The translations under genes were made by a program, and so were the position numbers. Below are positions 1 to 7,605 of a DNA stretch of 64,000 nucleotides, one piece after another (positions within the stretch are counted from its first letter, which is position 1; each line of letters begins with the position of its first letter). Under the pieces are notes generated by a model. That model was not told the origin of the DNA, searched no databases, and was given only the letters and a program-made list of their open reading frames with translations. Origin of the DNA: Pseudomonas graminis (GTDB taxonomy: Bacteria > Pseudomonadota > Gammaproteobacteria > Pseudomonadales > Pseudomonadaceae); contig NZ_MTSB01000017.1 in assembly GCF_002093745.1 (NCBI RefSeq), positions 1 through 64,000 of the forward strand, written 5' to 3'.

Positions 1-9
1 AACCACCGT

Positions 10-33
10 CTTCGCGAACAAGTTCGCTCCCAC
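10..33. repeat. REP element (single)
   Basis: A palindromic REP core (TTCGCGAACAAGTTCGCTCC) followed by CAC, the same family as the array near 7 kb. It lies at the left edge, downstream of the lipocalin gene. The rest of the first 114 bases holds a short GC-rich hairpin (around 35-55) and no gene. Confidence 0.7.
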
Positions 34-114
34 GCCCTTCGGGCAGAAGCCCGTTCTCCAAGGCATTCAGGATTAGGCAGAGCAGCGAGCCTGGAGCATG
101 GTCTCCAGTCCTGG

Positions 115-693
115 TTACTTCTCGCCCTTGCCGATCTTCGAGTCATCCTCCCGCCAGATCAGGCGGGAGGTGTCGTAGCCCTGCTGGCGAGCTTTGCTCA
201 GCATGTTTTCCTTGTCTGCCTGAGACACGGTCGGCGTACGCGACAACAGCCACAGGTATTTGCGGTCCGGGTTGCCGACCACGGCGGTGCGGTAGCCTTC
301 ACTGACGTTCAGAATCCAGTAGTCGCCCTTGGCAACGCCTGGCAGCAGGCGCGAGAACCAGTTGTCGAACACGACCCACAGCTTGTCGGTTTTACCGGGG
401 ACCTGCGGCGAGGCAGTGCCGGTGGCTTCTTCCCACTCGCCTTCAATCGTGCGGCAGCGATTGGTTACCGCAATGTTGCCGTCGTCCTTGAGCGTATACA
501 GCGCCTCGGACTGGGCGCATTTGCGCTGGAAGAACATCGGCAAGCGTGCGATCTCGTACCAGGTGCCCTGGTACTGCTTGAGGTCGACGTTGCCCACAGT
601 CTTCGGCTCGAGGTTGTCAGCCGAATGGGCAAAACCGATGGCCAGAAAGCTGGCCATGACAAAAATTCCGAAACGTACCAATACCTTGATCAT
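115..693 (-). CDS. blc: Lipocalin family protein (Blc-like)
   Basis: A 192-residue exported lipocalin. The first ~25 residues form a signal peptide (MIKVLVRFGIFVMASFLAIG, then AHS before the mature part). The lipocalin signature GxW is present in YQGTWYEIARLPMFFQRKC, followed by beta-barrel segments (WVVFDNWFSRLLPGVAKGDY) and the closing YLWLLSRTP strand typical of bacterial Blc. Blc proteins bind fatty acids or lysophospholipids in the envelope and are often stress-induced. Here the signal peptide shows no clear lipobox cysteine, so a soluble periplasmic form is possible, unlike the E. coli lipoprotein. It ends an apparent two-gene unit with the small lipoprotein just upstream (3-base gap). 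The family call is firm; the ligand is unknown. Confidence 0.88.
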   Translation of the reverse strand: MIKVLVRFGIFVMASFLAIGFAHSADNLEPKTVGNVDLKQYQGTWYEIARLPMFFQRKCAQSEALYTLKDDGNIAVTNRCRTIEGEWEEATGTASPQVPGKTDKLWVVFDNWFSRLLPGVAKGDYWILNVSEGYRTAVVGNPDRKYLWLLSRTPTVSQADKENMLSKARQQGYDTSRLIWREDDSKIGKGEK

Positions 694-696
694 GTG

Positions 697-951
697 TTAT
701 TTCAGACCCTGACCCGAGAACAGCACAACCTTGTCCGCTGCGTACTGCACGCTGATAAAGGTGTTCTGATCGCCCCAGGTACAGCTGGACATGCCCAGCG
801 CACCGGAACACTCCGTCGGGCTGCCCAGCAAGGACTCGACCTGAGCCTTTGGCATGCCAGCGGACAGTTTGGAATAGTTTTCCTGGGTGATTTTGCTGCA
901 GGCAGCCAGTAACACGCAGAAGGACAGTAACGCGACAGTGCGCAAGGACAT
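697..951 (-). CDS. Small lipoprotein, BamE/SmpA-like fold
   Basis: An 84-residue lipoprotein. The signal peptide ends in the lipobox LLAAC (residues ~14-18), so Cys18 should be lipidated. The mature part has the short pattern YSKLSAGMPKAQVESLLGSPTEC, the 'start small, then MxxxxVxxLLGxP' motif shared with BamE/SmpA/DUF3862 proteins, followed by a Trp-containing strand. It lies directly upstream of the lipocalin gene in the same direction and is probably cotranscribed with it. The exact role is unknown; the fold assignment rests on the motif only. Confidence 0.75.
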   Translation of the reverse strand: MSLRTVALLSFCVLLAACSKITQENYSKLSAGMPKAQVESLLGSPTECSGALGMSSCTWGDQNTFISVQYAADKVVLFSGQGLK

Positions 952-1153
952 GGATGTTGCTCCTGAACGGAAGAGGGGCGCGTCGCAGTGCAGGCCGATG
1001 CAGTCTGGCGCTGGCGCAGTACCGAAAGCTTAGAAGAGAAAAACGGGATCTGGTTCCCGCAGGGCGAAAGGATTTGTGTCGCAGATCAGAGGGTTGGCCT
1101 GCAGACGGGCGCTGGCCAGGGTTTCAGCTGTCCGTCTTGTGCGGGCATTTGTT

Positions 1154-1186
1154 CAGTGGCGACCCGCGCGGGTCGGGTCGCCACTG
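1154..1186 (-). terminator. Strong hairpin downstream of fbp
   Basis: A perfect 13-base inverted repeat (CAGTGGCGACCCG / CGGGTCGCCACTG, 7-base loop) begins 19 bases past the fbp stop codon. There is no good T tract on the minus strand, so it may stabilise the mRNA end rather than terminate by itself. The remainder of 952-1153 holds nothing recognisable. Confidence 0.5.
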
Positions 1187-1204
1187 TTGCATCAGGAAGC
1201 CGTC

Positions 1205-2215
1205 TTACTCTTTGTGATACGCCGTTGCGCGTTCCACTTCTTCCTTGGACCCCAGATAAACCGCTACACGCTGGTGCAGGCCGTCGGGCTGGATGTCGAG
1301 GATACGCTGATGGCCATCGGTCGACGCGCCACCGGCCTGTTCGACCAGGAAGGACATCGGGTTGGCTTCGTACATCAGGCGCAGCTTGCCTGGCTTGGAC
1401 GGTTCACGACTGTCGCGCGGGTACATGAACAGACCGCCACGGGTCAGGATGCGATGCACGTCGCCCACCATCGCGGCAACCCAGCGCATGTTGTAGTTCT
1501 TTTTCAGAGGGCCGTCTTCACCGGCCAGCAGCTCGTTCACATAGTGTTGGACCGGCGCTTCCCAGTGACGCTGGTTGGACATGTTGATCGCGAATTCCTG
1601 AGTGGATTCCGGGATACGGATGTCTTCATGGGTCAGCACGAAGCTGCCCATTTCGCGGTCCAGCGTGAAGCCTTTCACGCCATCGCCCAGGGTCAGTACC
1701 AGCATGGTCTGCGGGCCATAGATCGCGTAACCGGCTGCAACCTGCTCGGTGCCTGGCTGCAGAAATGCTTTCTCGTTCAGCGGTTCGTTCTGGCTCAGGT
1801 ACTGGTTCGGGCAACGCAGCACCGAAAAGATAGTCCCGACCGGGGCATTGATGTCGATGTTCGACGAGCCGTCCAGTGGGTCGAAAACCAGCAGGTACGC
1901 GCCTTTCGGGTATTTGCCCGGGATCTGGTAGGCGTTGTCCATTTCTTCGGACGCCATACCGGCCAGGTGACCGCCCCATTCGTTGGCTTCGAGCAGAATC
2001 TCGTTGGAGATCACGTCGAGCTTCTTCTGCACTTCACCCTGTACGTTTTCGGTGCCCATGCTGCCCAGTACGCCGCCCAGCGCGCCCTTGGAGACCGCGT
2101 GGCTGATTTCCTTGCATGCGCGCGCCACAACTTCGATCAGGAAGCGCAGATCGGCAGGGGTGTTGTTGCTGCGGGTCTGCTCAATCAAGTAACGACTTAG
2201 TGTGACGCGGGACAT
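1205..2215 (-). CDS. fbp: Fructose-1,6-bisphosphatase, class I
   Basis: Hydrolyses fructose-1,6-bisphosphate to fructose-6-phosphate and phosphate, the committed step of gluconeogenesis, in the cytoplasm. At 336 residues it is full length. The metal-binding signature [11 protein letters not shown] lies at residues 111-121, with the upstream acidic pair EANEW and, near the C-terminus, the conserved [15 protein letters not shown] stretch. It is a single gene: both neighbours are separated by more than 100 bases and hairpins. Pseudomonads lack 6-phosphofructokinase in glycolysis, so Fbp acts with the Entner-Doudoroff cycle and hexose recycling. No truncation. Confidence 0.98.
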   Translation of the reverse strand: MSRVTLSRYLIEQTRSNNTPADLRFLIEVVARACKEISHAVSKGALGGVLGSMGTENVQGEVQKKLDVISNEILLEANEWGGHLAGMASEEMDNAYQIPGKYPKGAYLLVFDPLDGSSNIDINAPVGTIFSVLRCPNQYLSQNEPLNEKAFLQPGTEQVAAGYAIYGPQTMLVLTLGDGVKGFTLDREMGSFVLTHEDIRIPESTQEFAINMSNQRHWEAPVQHYVNELLAGEDGPLKKNYNMRWVAAMVGDVHRILTRGGLFMYPRDSREPSKPGKLRLMYEANPMSFLVEQAGGASTDGHQRILDIQPDGLHQRVAVYLGSKEEVERATAYHKE

Positions 2216-2328
2216 GGATAGCTCCGAAAATAGGGGGTATGAAAACCCGCGCAGTTTAACGCGAGTGGCGACGTAATACTGCTATGAGACTGGCTTATGA
2301 CTGTTTCAGTTCATATGTCGGGCAAACC

Positions 2329-2344
2329 GCGGCCGACAGGCCGC
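2329..2344 (-). terminator. Hairpin after the DUF3999 gene
   Basis: GCGGCC-GACA-GGCCGC, a perfect 6-base stem, starts just beyond the stop codon at 2350. Read on the minus strand it is followed by GGTTTGCC, a weak T run. Probably the end of the DUF2339-DUF3999 transcript. Confidence 0.5.
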
Positions 2345-2349
2345 ACCGT

Positions 2350-3717
2350 TCAACGCTTTGAAGCGCGCAGGGTACTGAATGCCATCCAGCCCAGAAACAG
2401 CACGCCGAGCAGCAGCACGGCCCACAGCCCCAGGCGTTTGAAATCAATCCCCTGAGGGGCCACCGGCATCGGCGCGGCAGCCATGTTGGCGATGGTCGCA
2501 GTGGCCGGTGTTGCGGTGCCGAGTGACGCGAGTTTTTCCGGGCTGTAATCGGGTATCAGCGTGGCCAGCGAAAGGTTCGCCGCCTTGGCTGTCGGGTTGC
2601 CGACGACCAGCGTGAAAGGCCCGTTACCGCGTGCCAGAAACACCACTTCCGTGGCTGGCACCGCGACACTCAGCTGCGGCGCTTCGCCACCCAGGCCGCC
2701 GCCCCGGTCGTCCACCACCAGCTTGAGCTGTTGAACGATGCGCCCCGGCAGTTGCAAGTGATCCTGCAGAACGTCGCTGCCGTTTTGCGACAGGCGATAC
2801 AACAAACCACTGCTGATGGGTTGCCAAGGCTGTTTCGCGTCTGTCCGGCCGTAGAGGATCGCCGGTGCAAGGCTGTTGGGCTGGGCGATATCGACTTTCA
2901 CGCGCCCGATCGGCAGCCCGGCCGGTAATTGCCAGACGTATTCGTTGGGGCTTTCTACCGTGCCTTTGACCGGTGGCGACCAGGTCAGCGGCGGCGTCGG
3001 TATGTCACTGCTGGCGCTCAGCAAATGCGCGGAAATCAACAACGGCGCGCTGTGCGGGGCGCGCCACAGCAGGCGCAGGTATCGGGCGCTCTGGCCGGGC
3101 AGGCCGACTTCTCGCTGTTCGACCACTTCATCGGCAAACGACAGCCGTGCGATCTGACCTTCGCCCCAGTTACGCCAGTGTTGCAGGTCGTCGCTGGCCT
3201 CGATGCTGAAATTCTGGAAGCCTTCGCGCTCGGCGCTCCAGTCGATGATCAACTGTTCAAGCGGTGCCTTGATTGCGCTGGTGTCCAGCAGCCAGCCGCG
3301 CAGTACCTCTTCACCCGCTTCGATGTCGCTTTGCGGCTGAACCTCGATCACGCTGCCGTTGCTTGACCGTTCAATGCGGATGACGGGTGCTGCGTCGCCG
3401 GATTCCTGGGTGCTGTACAGCGCAAACCATTTGACCGCTATCGGTGCGGGTTCCTGTTCGCGCGCAGGCTGTCGCGGCGTGAGTGCGTAGGCTTGCGGCT
3501 GGCCTTCGGCGTTGAACACGCGCAGGTCGCCCAAGTCAGTCTGTCGGGCATTCAGCTGGACGGCCAGCGGTAACTCGAGGCGATACCACGGGCCTTCACC
3601 GCTTAGGCTCAGCGGCGTCTGGCTGGCAAAATCTGCGGGCTTGTCCTGGGCATTGGCGGTGATCGCCGCGCACAAGGCCAGGCCAAGCACAGCGATTTTC
3701 ATGGCAGGATGACTCAA
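2350..3717 (-). CDS. DUF3999 domain protein, exported and membrane anchored
   Basis: About 455 residues. A signal peptide (MKIAVLGLALCAAITANA) is followed by a large periplasmic beta-rich region and a single C-terminal membrane helix (GLWAVLLLGVLFLGWMAF) with a basic tail, so most of the protein faces the periplasm. It matches DUF3999 proteins, which are encoded beside DUF2339 proteins in pseudomonads; function unknown. Start choice: a TTG at 3717 has a GAGGAA Shine-Dalgarno 6 bases upstream, and this sequence overlaps the TGA stop of the upstream gene (3728-3730), which suggests translational coupling. The alternative ATG at 3702 is 21 bases from that site. Confidence 0.85.
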   Translation of the reverse strand: MSHPAMKIAVLGLALCAAITANAQDKPADFASQTPLSLSGEGPWYRLELPLAVQLNARQTDLGDLRVFNAEGQPQAYALTPRQPAREQEPAPIAVKWFALYSTQESGDAAPVIRIERSSNGSVIEVQPQSDIEAGEEVLRGWLLDTSAIKAPLEQLIIDWSAEREGFQNFSIEASDDLQHWRNWGEGQIARLSFADEVVEQREVGLPGQSARYLRLLWRAPHSAPLLISAHLLSASSDIPTPPLTWSPPVKGTVESPNEYVWQLPAGLPIGRVKVDIAQPNSLAPAILYGRTDAKQPWQPISSGLLYRLSQNGSDVLQDHLQLPGRIVQQLKLVVDDRGGGLGGEAPQLSVAVPATEVVFLARGNGPFTLVVGNPTAKAANLSLATLIPDYSPEKLASLGTATPATATIANMAAAPMPVAPQGIDFKRLGLWAVLLLGVLFLGWMAFSTLRASKR

Positions 3718-3727
3718 GAACAGTTCC

Positions 3728-6535
3728 TCATGGCGTTTCAGGTGCAGCAGTCGGGGCCGGGCCGGGTGCTTCGTCGGCCTCTTTGACAGCATGTTTCGGC
3801 GGCAATGGTGCGAAATATCCCACCACGAGTAGCAGAATGCCAACACCGATGAACGAAACGATGCGCTCCATGCCGCCGCGATTGCTCAGTTCGACGAAAA
3901 ACAGTTTGATCACCACCACCCCGATCAACGCTGCGCCGCCCAGCCAGATCTCTCGTTTGGCGCGCAGGTGGCCCCCGATCATCAGGGCCAGCGCCATTAA
4001 CGTCCAGACAATCGACAGACCTGCCTGAACGCGCATCGACTCCAGCAGCGCTACGGTGTCCCAAGGCACATCGGCCCAGTGATGGGCCGTGCGCATGACC
4101 ATGGCCGTGGTCAGTGCAAACAATGAGGCACCTGCCACCAGCAAGGTTCGCCTGCGCGCCATGTAGTCGCGCATCCACAGGCAAACGCCAGCCAGAGACA
4201 GCAGCAGGCCGATTTCCAGTGGGTTGAGCAGCGGCAGGTAAGGCAGCGGATCGGCCGCGCCGTCGCTGAAGACGTTCGCCAGCCAGAACCACACCAGCAT
4301 CAGGACCGCCAGCGGCGCGGCTGCCCCTGTGTGATACGCCTCGGGGCAGGCTTCCACAGGCCACGGCCACTGCCGTTTTGAACTCATCGCCAGCAGGAAC
4401 AGGCTCGGCAGGATCGCCCAGCCCAACCAGCGCCAAGCGTTGTAATGCTCGGATAACTGCAGCAGGCCGAAGCGCAATTCCAGTGCCAGCACGCTGATGA
4501 TCAGCAGGCAGCCCACGGTGTGAGCGACGCGTTTTGCAAGAATGGACAGCATGTCCGACAAGTAGCGCAAGGTCAGCAGGTGCATGGCGAACACTGCTGT
4601 CCAGGCCAGCCAGCCCAGGTTATCTGCGGGATTGTTTCGCAGCTCCATTGAGATCATCAACGACACGGCGCACAAGGGCATCAATGCGCTGCACAACGTG
4701 GCGAGGTCCGGCCAGCGCAAGCGCACAGCGAGTGCTGTCCAGAGCGCCACGCTGAGCGCAATGGCTATCAAGAACACGGAAGCCAGATAAGACGCTGACA
4801 CATGCAGGACCGCCGCGTCGGCCAGCGACAGCACCCACCAGAACGCGCCCCAGACGATCAGCAATTTTCGGGCGCGGACCGGGTTCATGAGGGTCAGGGA
4901 ATTGAAGCGGAACACGCACCAGGCACTGACCAGCGCGGCGATGGCCAGAATCATCGGCGTCCAGTAATCGTTGGCAAATGCCTGCCCCGAGCGGTCGGCG
5001 CCGCCGCTGAACAGAATCGCGCTGGCGCCCAGTTGCAGCAGCAGGCCGAACGCCTGTGTCAGCCTGCGGTGTTGACGCAGACCCAGCCACAAAACGGCAG
5101 CGCCTTCCACGGCCCAAGCGCTGGTTGTCCACTGTGAACCAAGCCCCAGCGGGATCGCCAGCGTGGCAAACACCACGCCCAGGGCGAGACAGGTTTCCAT
5201 CAGCAGTACCGTGCGACCTGAGGCTCGTCCGGCCAGCCAGCGCGCCAGCCCCATGTAGATCAGGCCCAGCGCAAGCGCGCTGAAGGCGGCACCGAACTCA
5301 AGGTGTTCAACCAGTGCGTACTGCAGACCGAACCCGACTATCGGTGTGCCAAACAGCAGTGTGCCGTCGACGTAGTCACCCTGACGTGCGGACCAGCGCA
5401 GCAGGGTTTCGCGACTGGCATTTTGTGGCGTGTCAGTGAGTTCCAGCAGTTTATGCCGAGCAAACAACAGGCCGATCACCAGATACATCAGGAAAAACAG
5501 AATCAGGAAGGGTTCGGTGCTCCAGAACAGCTCGGGCGTGTAAGCCTTCATGCCCCAGACGAAACCGATGCCGAACGTGCCAACGAACCCGATCAGGTTG
5601 AGGATGCGCCAGGCCTTGAACCAGGCGATGGCGATAATGCCTGCGTTAAGCAGGGCGAAATAACTGAACAGCGAAACATGGCTGCCTTGCCCGGTCGAGG
5701 CCAGAATCGGTGCCGCAAACCCGCCGAGGGCGCCAGCGCAGGCCAGTGCCAGCGAGTTCTGGGTCAGCGCGAGAATGGCCGAGAAGCTGGTGATGGCCAC
5801 CAGCAGCGCGAAGCCCAGCGTGGGGTCGAGCAGTGCATGGAGCTTCATCGCCGCAAAGACGGTCAGGTACAGAACGCCAACGCCTGCACCTTGCAACATC
5901 AGCGCGTAAGGCCCGTTGCGCAGCCGCAGCCACCAGCCCAGCGCCAATAAGGCCAGCGCACTGACGGCAACCCCGGCATAGCGCGCCTCAATCGGCACGA
6001 CCATGCCCTCGGTGGCATAGCGCAGCAGAAAAGCCAGGCCGAGAAACAGCACCACCACACCGACGCGCAACACCGTATTGCCGCCCAGCAGCCAGTTCCT
6101 GGCGCGCTCAATGGCGCTGTCCAGCAGATTAGGGGCGGAGGGCGTCGAGGGCTGAGTGGGTGGAATGACCGGCTCGGCAGATGGCGCGGCTTGCAGCACG
6201 TCGTCGGGCAGGTCCCATATCAGCTCGGGACCCTGCGTCGGCGCGTTGATAATAATGGCGTCCACTGGCAACGGCGCGCTGTCCTTTGCAGGCGGCACGC
6301 CTTGCGCAGACTGACGCTCAAGCGCACTCAGGCGCTGCTGAACGGAATCGAGGGATTTACGGGCAGTGATGAGTTGTTGCAACTGATCAGCGGATTGCCT
6401 GCCCAGCACGCGCACGCGAATACCCGCCCAGACCGCCCAGCCCATGACTGCGCCAATCAAGGCACCGGCCCACTCGTCGTAACTCAGCGAGTAGCCCAGC
6501 ACTGCACCGCCCACTACCAGACAAATCCAAAGCAC
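3728..6535 (-). CDS. DUF2339 polytopic membrane protein
   Basis: A 935-residue inner-membrane protein. Two N-terminal hydrophobic helices (residues ~1-45) are followed by a coiled-coil-like and proline-rich cytoplasmic linker (~45-145), then more than 20 closely spaced membrane segments to about residue 915 and a short Pro/Ala tail. This layout matches DUF2339, a poorly understood family. It forms a two-gene unit with the DUF3999 gene. The protein has no recognisable catalytic motif; a role in envelope metabolism would be inference from topology only. Confidence 0.88.
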   Translation of the reverse strand: MLWICLVVGGAVLGYSLSYDEWAGALIGAVMGWAVWAGIRVRVLGRQSADQLQQLITARKSLDSVQQRLSALERQSAQGVPPAKDSAPLPVDAIIINAPTQGPELIWDLPDDVLQAAPSAEPVIPPTQPSTPSAPNLLDSAIERARNWLLGGNTVLRVGVVVLFLGLAFLLRYATEGMVVPIEARYAGVAVSALALLALGWWLRLRNGPYALMLQGAGVGVLYLTVFAAMKLHALLDPTLGFALLVAITSFSAILALTQNSLALACAGALGGFAAPILASTGQGSHVSLFSYFALLNAGIIAIAWFKAWRILNLIGFVGTFGIGFVWGMKAYTPELFWSTEPFLILFFLMYLVIGLLFARHKLLELTDTPQNASRETLLRWSARQGDYVDGTLLFGTPIVGFGLQYALVEHLEFGAAFSALALGLIYMGLARWLAGRASGRTVLLMETCLALGVVFATLAIPLGLGSQWTTSAWAVEGAAVLWLGLRQHRRLTQAFGLLLQLGASAILFSGGADRSGQAFANDYWTPMILAIAALVSAWCVFRFNSLTLMNPVRARKLLIVWGAFWWVLSLADAAVLHVSASYLASVFLIAIALSVALWTALAVRLRWPDLATLCSALMPLCAVSLMISMELRNNPADNLGWLAWTAVFAMHLLTLRYLSDMLSILAKRVAHTVGCLLIISVLALELRFGLLQLSEHYNAWRWLGWAILPSLFLLAMSSKRQWPWPVEACPEAYHTGAAAPLAVLMLVWFWLANVFSDGAADPLPYLPLLNPLEIGLLLSLAGVCLWMRDYMARRRTLLVAGASLFALTTAMVMRTAHHWADVPWDTVALLESMRVQAGLSIVWTLMALALMIGGHLRAKREIWLGGAALIGVVVIKLFFVELSNRGGMERIVSFIGVGILLLVVGYFAPLPPKHAVKEADEAPGPAPTAAPETP

Positions 6536-6668
6536 GCGACGACATCCTTTTCGGTGTGTGAAGGCTCATCGGGCGCAGTATATAGGGGCGGGGGGACATC
6601 GTTTGTAATGTTTTATGCAGCAGCCTGCTCGTGGCTGACGCTACAGCGAGTCAAGTGAGTGCCCTCCT

Positions 6669-7600
6669 TGTGAGAGTGAGCTTGCTCACGAAGACGTTGG
6701 TTCACAGGCCTTCTTTGCTGAGGCAGCGGTGCTGGCCTCTTCGCGAGCAAGCTCGCTCCCACAAGACTTGCGTGTAACGCTCAGCGGCGGAGCGCGGTAA
6801 TGCCAGTCAAGTGAGTGGCATCCCTGTGGGAGTGAGCTTGCTCACGAAGACGTTGGTTCAAACGCCTTCTTTGCTGAGGCCGCAGTGCTGGCCTCTTCGC
6901 GAGCAAGCTCCCACAAGACTTGCGTATAACGCTCGGTTCTGGAACGCGGTAATGCGAGTCTTGTGAGTGCCCTCCTTGTGAGAGTGAGCTTGCTCACGAA
7001 GACGTTGGTTCACAGGCCTTCTTTGCTGAGGCAGCGGTGCTGGCCTCTTCGCGAGCAAGCTCGCTCCCACAAGACTTGCGTGTAACGCTCAGCGGCGGAG
7101 CGCGGTAATGCCAGTCAAGTGAGTGGCATCCCTGTGGGAGTGAGCTTGCTCACGAAGACGTTGGTTCAAACGCCTTCTTTGCTGAGGCAGCAGTGCTGGC
7201 CTCTTCGCGAGCAAGCTCGCTCCCACAAGACTTGCGTGTAACGCTCAGCGGCGGAGCGCGGTAATGCCAGACAAGTGAGTGGCATCCATGTGGAAGTGAG
7301 CTTGCTCACGAAGACGTTGGTTCAAACGCCTTGTTTGCTGAGGCAGCAGTGCTGGACTCTTCGCGAGCAAGCTCGCTCCCACAAGACTTGCGTGTAACGC
7401 TCGGTTCTGGAACGCGGTAACGCGAGTCGAGTGAGTGCCATCCCTGTGGGAGTGAGCTTGCTCACGAAGACGTTGGTTCAAACGCCTTGTTTGCTGAGGC
7501 AGCGGTGCTGGCCTCTTCGCGAGCAAGCTCCCACAAGACTCGCGTATAACGCTCGGCGCTGGAGCGCGGTAACGCGAGTCTTGTGAGTGCCTGAGTAGCG
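6669..7600. repeat. Tandem array of six REP-pair units
   Basis: The whole 1.07 kb gap between glgP and the DUF2339 gene (6536-7605) is repeat DNA. Six units start at 6669, 6825, 6977, 7133, 7289 and 7445, so the period is 156 bases (152 once). Each unit has a REP in one orientation (GTGGGAGTGAGCTTGCTCAC), ~45 bases of spacer, then a REP in the other orientation (GCGAGCAAGCTCGCTCCCAC), then ~65 bases containing CGCGGTAA and GAGTG. Units 2 and 6 carry the same 4-base deletion in the second REP (GCAAGCTCCCACAAG). A partial unit lies at 6645-6668. There is no credible gene in the array. Confidence 0.95.
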
Positions 7601-7605
7601 CCAGA

